Of a stretch of DNA of 64,000 nucleotides, positions 20,101 through 27,866 are shown piece after piece. Numbering within the stretch: position 1 is the first letter of the stretch; every line of letters starts with the position of its first letter. The translations under genes and the position numbers were made by a program. A model generated the notes under the pieces. That model saw only the letters and a program-made list of their open reading frames with translations, searched no databases and was not told the origin of the DNA. The DNA lies in NCBI RefSeq assembly GCF_900177415.1, contig NZ_FXAF01000006.1, forward strand, positions 1,760,001 to 1,824,000, in the 5' to 3' direction. The stretch is from Xaviernesmea oryzae. Lineage in GTDB: Bacteria; Pseudomonadota; Alphaproteobacteria; Rhizobiales; Rhizobiaceae.

Positions 20101-23100
20101 CAATATCGAGATCCGGTCGCGCGAGCGGCTGAGCCATGACGACTGGACGGTGCACGCGGTTGCCCGCAGCCGCCGCCCCATCGAGGAAGAGTACGACGCG
20201 CCCGCCGCAAGGCCCGACGGCGGGCAAGGCATGGTCGTGACGTCGGACGAGGCCTATGAAATGGCCGAGCGCTTCGGTCTTCAATATGGCCCCCGGTTCC
20301 AGCTTCTGTCCAAGGCGACGGCCTTTGGGCGCACCTTTGTCGAGGTGGAGCTGAAGCCCGCGGAGGCGCCGGCGCATCCTCATGTCGAGTATAACCTGAA
20401 CCCCTTCTCGGTCGACGCCGCATTCCATGGTCTGGTCGCGCTGTTCGATCAGCTCTCCGGAAACGGGGCCGGCGCGCCCTATATCCCCGTCCGGTTCGGC
20501 TCGGTCCGCGTCTCGGGCAAGGGTGGTCCGATCGCCCGCGCGATCATCGAGATCGAGCGGTTCAGCGGCTATTCCATCAAGGTCCGTTTCCAGATGCTGG
20601 ATGCGGAAGGAACCTGCGTGGCGACCTTGGACGACTGCCGTTTCCGCCGCACGTCGCTGCGTCGCCATCACACGCTGGCGTCCGTCGCATTCCATTATGA
20701 AACCGTGCCGGCAACGCTGCTTGCCGGGCGCGAGACCGTACGGCACGATATCTCGAAGGCATTCGGGATCGCTCAGACCAAGCCCTCCGACAACGCGACG
20801 CTGCTTCTCGATGCGGCGATCTACCGGGCCTGTCATGAGATCGCAGCGGTGATCGCCGACCGGAGGGGTGTCGTTTCCGCCCGGCGCCTGCCCGCGGACG
20901 GAGAATTCCGCTCCTTCCTCACCAATTGCCTCTTCATCCTTGAAGATGCCGGCATCGCCACGGCGGACGAGGACGAATGGCATATCCCGCAGGAGTTCAC
21001 GCTGCCGCCGGTGAGCGAGATCCTGCAGGAAGTCTATCGTGAGGATGCCGGCCGCGTGGCGGAGGCGGTGCTGGTCAACAATGCCTATCGCGATGCGCTG
21101 GAACGCCTCTCTGTCGCGGCTCACCGCGACGGTGGCGAAAAGGCCGACACGACCAGCGAAGCGATGCTCGACCATGTCCTCATCCACTCGCCGCTCGCCG
21201 AAAGGCGCCTTGCCGCGGCGGTTGAGGCCGTGGACGCAGCATTGGCCGCGGGGCAGCGTGGAATTCGTTACGTCCTGGAAGCTGGCGCGACTTCGGTCGC
21301 CATGAGCCGCCGCCTGGCGGCGATCGCCGCGGAAAACGGAGCGATGCTGATCATCGCCGAGCCGCGCGAGAGCCTCCGCCGGACGCTCGAAATCGCCTTC
21401 GAACAGGACGTGCACGTGGTCCTTCCCGAAGTCGATAAGCTCGGCGCGCAGCCCGTCGCGGATCTGGTGATCGCGGCCGGTACGCAGAGCCAGAAGCTCC
21501 TGTCGGGCCATGAGGAACTTCGTTCGGCAATCCGCGCTGCCTCGGGCAACGGCGCGGCGCTCATCTTTGCCGATCGCGCGCCCTCCGCGTTCAACGATTT
21601 CGTATTCGGACAATCGGAGGCCTGGTTCGAAAACAGCCAGTCCGCGGAGTTCCCGGTCGGTCGGCTTGGCACGGCACTTCGGGTGGAGGAGTTGATCGCC
21701 GCTCTCGGCTTCACCAAGCCGAATGTCGAGGAACGCACCTATCCTCAGGGAACGCTGATCCTGGCGGCCGCGGCCTCGAAGGCCTCGCCTCGCGAGGCTG
21801 CTGCAAGCGAAGCTGCCGGCCCGGTCCTGGTATTCGCCGAAAAGACGGATCGCCCGATCGCGATCGGCGATGCAAAGTTCGAGACGGTCGATATCGACGC
21901 CGGAGACGCCGCGCTTGCGGAAACGTTCGGGCGTATCGAAGGGCAGCCGCTTCAATTGATCTATGTCGCGGAACGCGAGGAGGATCGCGACGTCTCCCTG
22001 CTTTCCCAGGATCGCCTGCGGCGTCTGGGGCTTCTCGCAGAGACCCTTGCTGCCCATGTGAGGGAAGCCGGAGCCTCCGCCGCCAAGCCGAAGCTCGTCA
22101 TCGTGTCGCCGGGCGGTTCGCCGCTCGCCGGCGAGCGGACGGACGGGGCCAATGCCGGCCTATGGACCTTCGCCCGGGTCCTGCAGAACGAATACGACGC
22201 ATTCGATGTCCACCTGCTGGATGCCGAAGTCCAAGGCGCGGCCCTGTCGCCGGCTCTGGCCGAGATATTCTCCGCCCCGACCAACAACCGCGAATGGATG
22301 ATCGTCGATGGCCGCGTTCGGGAAGTTCGCGCCGCCGCCGGCCCGTTCCCGTCTTCCGATGTCATGCGTGACGATTACGAGGCGGCGACCATACGCCAGC
22401 TCGTCAACGGCCGTGTCGACAGCATCGCATGGGAAGAATGCGACCTGCCTGTTCCGAACGAAGACGAGGTGGTGATCGCCGTCGAGGCGACCGGCCTGAA
22501 CTTCCGTGACGTCATGTGGGCCATGGGCCTGCTGCCCGAGGAAGCGCTGGAGGACGGCTTTGCCGGCGCGACGATCGGCATGGAACTGGCCGGACGCGTG
22601 GTCGAGGTCGGATCGGCCGTGGACGACCTTCAACCCGGCGACCGGGTGATGGGGATCGCGCCCGCCGCCTTCTCGACCCATGTGCGGGTTCGCCGGGACG
22701 GCGTCACGAAATTCCCGGACCGGATGGCTTTTCCCGCCGCCGCGACCGTGCCGGTCGCGTTCCTGACCGCCTACTACGCCATGGTCCACCTCGGCCATAT
22801 AGAGAAAGGCGAGACGATCCTCATCCACGGCGCCGCGGGCGGTGTCGGCCTTGCGGCGCTTCAGATCGCCAAGCTGAAGGGGGCGATTGTGATCGCCACC
22901 GCCGGGACTGTCGAGAAGCGCCGCTTCCTCGAAGCGTTGGGCGCCGACCACATCTTCGATTCCCGCTCGCTCGATTTCGTCGCCCGCGTGCGCGGCATCA
23001 CCAATGGGGAAGGCGTCGATCTCGTCCTGAATTCGCTCTTCTCTGAAGCGATGGAGCGCAGCATCGAACTCGTGAAGCCGTTCGGCCGCTTCCTCGAACT

Positions 23101-24607
23101 CGGCAAGCGCGACTATTATTCCGACCGCAAGATCGGGCTCAGGCCTTTCCGCCGCAATATCAGCTATTTCGGCATCGATGCCGACCAGCTTCTGGTCAAT
23201 CAGCCGGCGGTCACCAAGAAGATCTTTGCGGAAATCGGCCGGCTGTTTGCGGAAAATAAGCTGACGCCGCTTCCCTATCGCGCCTTCGGCCATGACGAGA
23301 TCGGCAGCGCCTTCCGGCTGATGCAGAACGCCGGTCACATCGGCAAGATCGTCGTCCGGCCTCCCGCCATCGGCAGAGACAAGGTTCTCACCGCCTCCGG
23401 CAAGCCGCTGCGCTTCTCGGCGGACGGCATTTTCCTGGTCGCCGGCGGCATCGGCGGCTTCGGCCTGGTGGCGGCGGAGTGGCTGGTCGCCAAGGGCGTT
23501 CGCCGCCTTGCGCTGTGCTCGCGCCGTGGGATTGCCGATGGCGAGACCGAAGCCGCGATCGCCGAATGGCGGAAGAAGGGCATCCATGCGACCGTGCACG
23601 CCTGCGACATCACCGACGAGGCGGCGACCGCTTCGCTGATGGAACGCCTTCGGGCCGAAGCTCCCGTGAAGGGCATCATCCATGCGGCCATGATTCTCGA
23701 CGACGCGCTGCTTTCGAACCTGACGCCCGAGCGCAACAGGCCGGTCGTGGACGTGAAGGTAAGGGGCGCCGAGGTCCTGCACCGCCTGACCGAGAAGGAC
23801 GATCTCGAGCTCTTCCTGCTCTTCTCGTCGGCGACCACGATGATCGGCAATCCGGGGCAGGCAAATTACGTCATCGCTAACGGTTATCTCGAAGGCCTGG
23901 CGCGTGCCCGCCGCGCGGCCGGCCTTCCCGCCCTGGCCGTCGGCTTCGGCGCGATCGCCGACACCGGCTTCCTCGCCCGCAATGCCGAAGTCAACGAGAT
24001 ACTCGCCAAGCGCATCGGCAAGACCGCGATGAAGGCGCGCGAGGCGCTGGAGCAGGTGGAACGCTACCTCGTCGCCGACACGGGCAGCATCGACGCGGCG
24101 GCCGTGATGATCGCGGAGGTCGATTGGAGCGCCGTGCGCATGCTGCCGGTCGCCAAGGGTGCGATCTTCGAAACGATCATCCGCCACGCCGGCAGCAATG
24201 CCGCTTCGAGCGATGGCGATACGATCGATCTGGAGGAGATGATCCGCGGAAAATCGGCGGAGGAAGCGCAGCAGATTCTCCACAAGCTGGTCGCCGGCGA
24301 GATCGCCGCGATCCTGCGGGTGACGGAAGACGCGATCACGCCGGACAAGATTCTGAAGGATATCGGGCTCGACAGCCTGATGGCCATGGAGCTCGGCATG
24401 GGCTTCCAGCAGAAGACGGGATTCGATATTCCGTTGAGCGGCGTCGGCGACGATACGACCGTCGGCGACGTCGTCACGCGTCTGCGCGAGCGCGTGTCGA
24501 AGCATAACGACGAGAGCGAGGGGGCGACGCCGGCCCAGAGCGCGGTGGTCGACAGGCTCGTGAAGAGCCACTCCGTCTCTCAGCAGCAGAAAGCAGCGAC
24601 GCAGTGA
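17162..24607 (+). CDS. rkpA: RkpA: iterative reducing type I polyketide/fatty acid synthase
   Basis: 2481-residue megasynthase. Domains in order: KS (C171 in DTACSSS, H306 in EGHGTGT, H344 in NIGHTEPASG); AT (S615 in GHSVGE); DH (H920 in HVVDSRAILPG, D1085 in SVDAAFHG); a methyltransferase-like region with a decayed SAM motif (EAGATS at 1373); ER (about 1745-2050, ILIHGAAGGVGLAALQ); KR (FLVAGGIGGFG near 2090, Y2236/N2240); ACP (S2405 in GLDSLMAME). There is no C-terminal thioesterase, so the acyl chain needs another enzyme for release. Start ATG 17162 is chosen over GTG 17123 for the family-like N-terminus. Its stop overlaps rkpG (TGATG). In Sinorhizobium, RkpA is needed for K-antigen capsule; the product is thought to be a specialised lipid. 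Confidence 0.94.
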   Translation: MTIEIIGRASVAPGAKSVQDLQKVLSEGRCTITRIPDDRWDSARFWHPAQGVPGKTYTFAAGVLGDIYAFDPAVFGLSQREAMQMDPQQRVLLNLVWQALEDANLPVSKLAEERVGVYIGASSLEAGNLISEDPAAGSPYFMTGNTLSIVSNRISHVFGLKGPSMTIDTACSSSLVALDQAVAALERDDIDTAIVGGINLLVHPLSFVGFAQARMLSPEGLCRAYDTNGHGYVRSEGGVAIILRRSDRARQEQDRSYARLHAVAVNSSGRTNFISLPSREAQAELLRSIYENNEIDVNRLAFIEGHGTGTRVGDPAEVWAIGTVIGKRRRAPVPIGSIKTNIGHTEPASGLFGLLKAMIALENNFLPASLHIEKVNEDIDFDELNVRVNTSAVKLLPAKEARYAGINSFGFGGTNAHVVISDPERVAPLDPPKSEGALFVASAHTASALSRLLEEYRNRLSGAAPDEARRIVGAAAANREALRHRFAVEAKDSEGVLTAIEAHLAGEASQGERGEAPVQSAKIAFVFSGNGAQWAGMGVEAYQENRHFRQCFQSFSALFEYHLGEKLTDLIVSPDLALRLGDTKIAQPLLFAVQASLSDCLVALGVRPEAVFGHSVGEIAAAYAAKALTAAEAVAIVAKRSRYQDLFAGQGRMAAVVLNEEAALAFAKSNGLDDICIAAINAPNSVTISGPTEEIQAFRDAARKAQIVAHVLDINYPFHHPIIDGAKDAFLADLPQIEPETGTCTYISTVTGAVQDGRGLDAEYWWHNVREPVLFKAAAQVAMDMGCNLFIEISPRPILSNYLGDIAKQQSVQAVVTATLQRETPVPGRDPVAQSFARAVAHGASPLLSRHSGKRNAFVDLPNLPFEPIEMKSPSTTDEVDVFGRNGRKPYTLLGWRTDPNASHWKNHIDARLFPDLAEHVVDSRAILPGSGFIEIAVTAAQRYYGTDDVEISNLEIVRPLELRQDRIAELSTLLSPETGNIEIRSRERLSHDDWTVHAVARSRRPIEEEYDAPAARPDGGQGMVVTSDEAYEMAERFGLQYGPRFQLLSKATAFGRTFVEVELKPAEAPAHPHVEYNLNPFSVDAAFHGLVALFDQLSGNGAGAPYIPVRFGSVRVSGKGGPIARAIIEIERFSGYSIKVRFQMLDAEGTCVATLDDCRFRRTSLRRHHTLASVAFHYETVPATLLAGRETVRHDISKAFGIAQTKPSDNATLLLDAAIYRACHEIAAVIADRRGVVSARRLPADGEFRSFLTNCLFILEDAGIATADEDEWHIPQEFTLPPVSEILQEVYREDAGRVAEAVLVNNAYRDALERLSVAAHRDGGEKADTTSEAMLDHVLIHSPLAERRLAAAVEAVDAALAAGQRGIRYVLEAGATSVAMSRRLAAIAAENGAMLIIAEPRESLRRTLEIAFEQDVHVVLPEVDKLGAQPVADLVIAAGTQSQKLLSGHEELRSAIRAASGNGAALIFADRAPSAFNDFVFGQSEAWFENSQSAEFPVGRLGTALRVEELIAALGFTKPNVEERTYPQGTLILAAAASKASPREAAASEAAGPVLVFAEKTDRPIAIGDAKFETVDIDAGDAALAETFGRIEGQPLQLIYVAEREEDRDVSLLSQDRLRRLGLLAETLAAHVREAGASAAKPKLVIVSPGGSPLAGERTDGANAGLWTFARVLQNEYDAFDVHLLDAEVQGAALSPALAEIFSAPTNNREWMIVDGRVREVRAAAGPFPSSDVMRDDYEAATIRQLVNGRVDSIAWEECDLPVPNEDEVVIAVEATGLNFRDVMWAMGLLPEEALEDGFAGATIGMELAGRVVEVGSAVDDLQPGDRVMGIAPAAFSTHVRVRRDGVTKFPDRMAFPAAATVPVAFLTAYYAMVHLGHIEKGETILIHGAAGGVGLAALQIAKLKGAIVIATAGTVEKRRFLEALGADHIFDSRSLDFVARVRGITNGEGVDLVLNSLFSEAMERSIELVKPFGRFLELGKRDYYSDRKIGLRPFRRNISYFGIDADQLLVNQPAVTKKIFAEIGRLFAENKLTPLPYRAFGHDEIGSAFRLMQNAGHIGKIVVRPPAIGRDKVLTASGKPLRFSADGIFLVAGGIGGFGLVAAEWLVAKGVRRLALCSRRGIADGETEAAIAEWRKKGIHATVHACDITDEAATASLMERLRAEAPVKGIIHAAMILDDALLSNLTPERNRPVVDVKVRGAEVLHRLTEKDDLELFLLFSSATTMIGNPGQANYVIANGYLEGLARARRAAGLPALAVGFGAIADTGFLARNAEVNEILAKRIGKTAMKAREALEQVERYLVADTGSIDAAAVMIAEVDWSAVRMLPVAKGAIFETIIRHAGSNAASSDGDTIDLEEMIRGKSAEEAQQILHKLVAGEIAAILRVTEDAITPDKILKDIGLDSLMAMELGMGFQQKTGFDIPLSGVGDDTTVGDVVTRLRERVSKHNDESEGATPAQSAVVDRLVKSHSVSQQQKAATQ

Positions 24608-26037
24608 TGAGCAAAGGTCCGGATGATGAAACCCCCTCTGGGCTGGGCGCTGAGGGAAAGCGCGGTCTATTGGACAAGATGCGCCGGACAAGCGAATCAT
24701 CCGGACGCAACCGCGCTGCGCGGCTGAACCGCCAGCCGCAGCCGCCGGCCCGCCAGGTCCTGCGCTTCGATGAGCTTGCCGAATACCAGCGCGTCCAGCT
24801 TCAGCGCATGGCCGGCGAGCTGACGGGCGTCGCCAATCCTTTCTTTCGCTCCCACGACAGGGCAGCCGGTGCGACCACGACGATGGCCGGGCGCGAGTTC
24901 ATCAACTTCGCGTCCTACGACTATCTGGCGACGAATACCGATCCGCGGACGGCGGAAAGGGCCAAGGCCGCGATCGACCGGTTCGGAATTTCCGCTTCCG
25001 CCAGCCGCCTCGTTGCCGGCGAGCGGCCGGTGCATACCGAACTCGAAGCCGATCTCGCCTCGATCTACGGTGTCGACGCCGCGGTTTGTTTCGTCAGCGG
25101 ATATCTGACGAATGTCGCCGCGATAAGCTGTCTCATGGGGCCGCAAGATCTCGTCATTCACGACGAGTTCATTCACAACAGCGCGCTTGCCGGCATCAAG
25201 CAGTCCGGCGCGACACGACGGCTCTTCCGGCACAACGACATCGAGAACCTGGAATCCGTGCTTCGCACGCTATCGGCCGACTTCCGGCGGATCATGGTCA
25301 TCGTCGAAGGCGTCTATTCCATGGACGGCGATATCGCCGACCTGCCGGGGCTTCTGGAACTGCGGTCCCGCTACGGTTTCTGGCTCATGGTGGACGAGGC
25401 CCATGCGCTCGGCGTGCTCGGCAGGAACGGCCGCGGCACGTTCGAACATTTCGATATCGATCCGCGCGAGATCGACATCTGGATGGGAACGCTCTCCAAG
25501 ACGACATCGAGCTGCGGCGGCTATATCGCCGGCTCCCAGGCGCTTGTCGATATCCTCAAGGCAGAGGCCGGCGGGTTCGTCTACAGCGTCGGCCTGGCGC
25601 CCGTCCTGGCGGCGGCGGCGCGTTCGGGCCTGCATATCCTCAGCACGGAGCCGGAGCGGACCGAACGGCTGCATCGCAACGGCGCGCTCTTCCTCGAATG
25701 CGCGAAAAAGGCAGGCCTCGATACGGGATTGAGCGTCGGCTTTTCCGTCGTGCCGGTGATCGTCGGCGATTCTCTCCGCGCCGTGCAGCTTTCCAACGAT
25801 CTCCTGGAGGAGGGGGTCAACGTCCTGCCGATCATCCATCCCGCCGTGCCGGAAGGCATGGCAAGGCTTCGCTTCTTCATCACCTGCAACCATACCGAAG
25901 AGCAGATCCGCCACTCGGTCGACGTCACGGCCCGCAAGCTCAAAGATTTACAGGATCGCAATTTCGGCCTAGCGTCGCTCGATATGGAAAAGGTGATGCA
26001 GCTTTCGCCGCTGCTGCAGGGCACCGGCAAGACCTGA
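24607..26037 (+). CDS. rkpG: RkpG: PLP-dependent alpha-oxoamine synthase (AONS/SPT-like)
   Basis: 476 residues. The fold-type I core matches 8-amino-7-oxononanoate synthase and serine palmitoyltransferase: FINFASYDYLA, HDEFIHNSALAG, MVDEAHALGVLGRNGRG, and the PLP lysine K298 in GTLSKTTSSCGGY. The ~90-residue N-terminal extension is longer than in BioF. These enzymes condense an acyl thioester with an amino acid and release CO2. Placed just after an ACP-ending PKS without thioesterase, RkpG is well positioned to offload the RkpA chain as a 3-keto-2-amino lipid (inference). Coupled to rkpA by TGATG overlap. The genome's biotin BioF would be a different gene. Confidence 0.92.
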   Translation: MSKGPDDETPSGLGAEGKRGLLDKMRRTSESSGRNRAARLNRQPQPPARQVLRFDELAEYQRVQLQRMAGELTGVANPFFRSHDRAAGATTTMAGREFINFASYDYLATNTDPRTAERAKAAIDRFGISASASRLVAGERPVHTELEADLASIYGVDAAVCFVSGYLTNVAAISCLMGPQDLVIHDEFIHNSALAGIKQSGATRRLFRHNDIENLESVLRTLSADFRRIMVIVEGVYSMDGDIADLPGLLELRSRYGFWLMVDEAHALGVLGRNGRGTFEHFDIDPREIDIWMGTLSKTTSSCGGYIAGSQALVDILKAEAGGFVYSVGLAPVLAAAARSGLHILSTEPERTERLHRNGALFLECAKKAGLDTGLSVGFSVVPVIVGDSLRAVQLSNDLLEEGVNVLPIIHPAVPEGMARLRFFITCNHTEEQIRHSVDVTARKLKDLQDRNFGLASLDMEKVMQLSPLLQGTGKT

Positions 26038-26070
26038 ACCCGCCAACGCCAACTCCGGACATATAGGGCC

Positions 26071-26856
26071 ATGCACGTCATCGTCACCGGGGGATCGAGC
26101 GGGATCGGTCTGGAGGTTGCAAGGCTCTATGCCGGGCGCGGCGCGCGCCTGACGCTCGTCGCCCGCGATCCCGTCAAACTGGAAAATGCCCGCCGGGAGC
26201 TTCTTTCCTCGGGGCATATCCAGGATACGGATCTCCATGTCGCCATGGCGGACGTGGGGCACGACTCCGATGTCTCGGCCGCGATCGCCGATGCGGAGGC
26301 AAGGCTCGGCCCGTGCGACCTCCTGGTCGCGTCGGCGGGCATCGTCGAGCCGGGGCCGTTCGAGACTCTCTCCGGCGAAGAATTTGACCGACAGGTAACG
26401 ACCAACCTCCTGGGCACGGCCAATGCCGTACGGGCCGTCTACGCTGGCATGAAGGCGCGAGGGCGCGGCCGCATCATGATCGTGTCCTCCGGGGCCGCCC
26501 TGATCGGTCTCCACGGCTATACGGCCTATTGCGCCTCCAAGTCAGCGCTGACGGGCTTTGCCGAAGCGCTTGCATTCGAGGCCGCCGGATCGGGTGTCGG
26601 CATCTCGATCTGCTTCCCCCCCGATACGTTTACGCCGCAGCTCGAAAGGGAACTGGCGAAACGCTCGCCTCAGGCTCAGGCTCTCATGGGGAAAGCCCCG
26701 CCCTGGACCGCGCCTGCGGTCGCCAAACGTATCGTCGGGGCGATCGATCGCGGCACGCCGAAGCTCTATTTCGGGTTTTCGATAACGGCGCTCGGCCTTT
26801 TCGGCTCGCTGATCAAACCGGTCCTGATGTGGTGGTACACCCGAAAACGGTCTTGA
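26071..26856 (+). CDS. rkpH: RkpH: short-chain dehydrogenase, 3-ketosphinganine-reductase-like
   Basis: 261 residues. Rossmann motif VTGGSSGIGLEVA at the N-terminus; catalytic Y153 and K157 (YCASK) with an upstream Ser (IMIVSSGAA). The segment ICFPPDTFTPQLERE resembles the CFPPDTDTP motif of 3-dehydrosphinganine reductases, and the C-terminus is hydrophobic (ITALGLFGSLIKPVLMWW), also as in that family. Expected reaction: NADPH reduction of the 3-keto group made by RkpG. It lies 33 bp after rkpG on the same strand and is the last gene of the module. It converges on the phosphatase gene with a 7-bp gap. rkpI and rkpJ do not follow. Confidence 0.9.
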   Translation: MHVIVTGGSSGIGLEVARLYAGRGARLTLVARDPVKLENARRELLSSGHIQDTDLHVAMADVGHDSDVSAAIADAEARLGPCDLLVASAGIVEPGPFETLSGEEFDRQVTTNLLGTANAVRAVYAGMKARGRGRIMIVSSGAALIGLHGYTAYCASKSALTGFAEALAFEAAGSGVGISICFPPDTFTPQLERELAKRSPQAQALMGKAPPWTAPAVAKRIVGAIDRGTPKLYFGFSITALGLFGSLIKPVLMWWYTRKRS

Positions 26857-26863
26857 GGCCGCT

Positions 26864-27661
26864 CTATAGAATGGCGGCCTGTCCGCCGTCCATCTTCAGA
26901 ACCGACAGCCTGCCGGTATAATAGGCGCCGGTGTCGATGCCGATGCGGCCGGGGCCGATATCCGGTTCGGCGGTCGGCGTATGGCCATGGACGACGAGAA
27001 GGGGGATCTGCGGCCCCGAGGTGAGGAATGGCTCGCGGATCCAGAGAAGATCCTCGTCGTCCTGTTCATCGAGAGGGATTCCCGGCCGGACCCCGGCATG
27101 CACGAAGAGCATGTCGCCGATTTTGAGACAGATCGGCAGCTCGAAGAGGAATTGCCTGTGCGATATGGGGACGGCCTCGGTCAGGAGCTCGCCAAGCTTC
27201 GCGCCGCGGCCCTTCTGGCGGGAGCTCAGGTGCTGCAGGTCGATACCATAGGAGATGAGCGTCTGCTCTCCGCCCAGCCCCAGCCATTCGGTATAGAGCT
27301 CCGGCTCCCTCAGGAAGCGCGAGAAGACGTCATCGTGGTTGCCGCAGAGAGGAAGCCTTTTCAGACCGAGCTCGCTCGGCCTGATGAGGTGTTCCAGGAC
27401 ATGGCGCGAACTCGGCCCGCGATCGATATAGTCGCCGAGCAGGATGACGAGCCCGCTGCGTTCGGTTGCCTGGATATCCGCCGCGATCCGCGCTTCGGCA
27501 TCCTTCAATTCGTTGATGCAGCCGTGAACGTCTCCGATGACATAGATGGGGTAGCCGGGCGGGTTCGGGCCGAGATCGATCCGGCGCCGGCGGGGTTCCG
27601 GCACCTGGTTCGGTCGGCGTCTTGAAAGCCAGTCCGTCAACTTACGCATGCTTGCTGTCAT
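26864..27661 (-). CDS. PPP-family metallophosphoesterase (Ser/Thr phosphatase-like)
   Basis: 265 residues with the full PPP signature: GDVHGCINEL, LLGDYIDRGPSS, LCGNHDDVF, FVHAGVRPG and VVHGHTP. This is the bis-(5'-nucleosyl)-tetraphosphatase/bacterial PPP branch; the substrate may be a phosphoprotein or a dinucleotide. Two ATGs are possible, 27661 and 27649; the second has GGA at a better distance. Arg-rich N-terminus, no signal peptide, so cytoplasmic. It lies next to a tyrosine-kinase-bearing polysaccharide locus, but a link is only conjecture. Confidence 0.9.
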   Translation of the reverse strand: MTASMRKLTDWLSRRRPNQVPEPRRRRIDLGPNPPGYPIYVIGDVHGCINELKDAEARIAADIQATERSGLVILLGDYIDRGPSSRHVLEHLIRPSELGLKRLPLCGNHDDVFSRFLREPELYTEWLGLGGEQTLISYGIDLQHLSSRQKGRGAKLGELLTEAVPISHRQFLFELPICLKIGDMLFVHAGVRPGIPLDEQDDEDLLWIREPFLTSGPQIPLLVVHGHTPTAEPDIGPGRIGIDTGAYYTGRLSVLKMDGGQAAIL

Positions 27662-27773
27662 CCGCCTTGTATGAGAATCGTGCCGACAATGAGAAATGGC
27701 TGCCTAAGGGACCATTAACAACCCTCATGCGCCGCTTACCCATTGGAAAACTTCGATCCTCTCCGGCATCGGC

Positions 27774-27866
27774 CCGAAAATCGGAATCGATTTTCGGTAA
27801 GCACGATGCGTAGATTCGATAAGTTAGAGCGTCCTTTGTGCGTCCGTTCGGACGCACGGCGCTCTA
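27774..27866. repeat. Two-hairpin intergenic element of rhizobial type
   Basis: First palindrome: CCGAAAATCG-GAAT-CGATTTTCGG (27774-27797), perfect 10-bp arms. Second: outer arms TAGAGCG (27825-27831) and CGCTCTA (27860-27866) enclosing GTGCGTCC-GTTC-GGACGCAC (27838-27857). The last three bases (CTA) form the stop codon of the minus-strand gene ending at 27864. I recall this arrangement as a common dispersed motif in Rhizobiaceae genomes; only one copy is visible here. Confidence 0.65.

Noticed and set aside
17222..22057. Long minus-strand open frame (1611 codons) opposite rkpA
   Set aside because: Mirror frame of a high-G+C gene; its sequence is Arg/Gly/Asp-rich with no domain, while the plus strand has all PKS motifs.
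22160..24700. Minus-strand open frame (846 codons) opposite the ER-KR-ACP part of rkpA
   Set aside because: Antisense shadow; composition artefact.
27655..27670. CTGTCATCCGCCTTGTAT as a possible second PHO box
   Set aside because: Only the first half matches CTGTCAT; the second half differs at three of seven positions and the site overlaps the phosphatase start.
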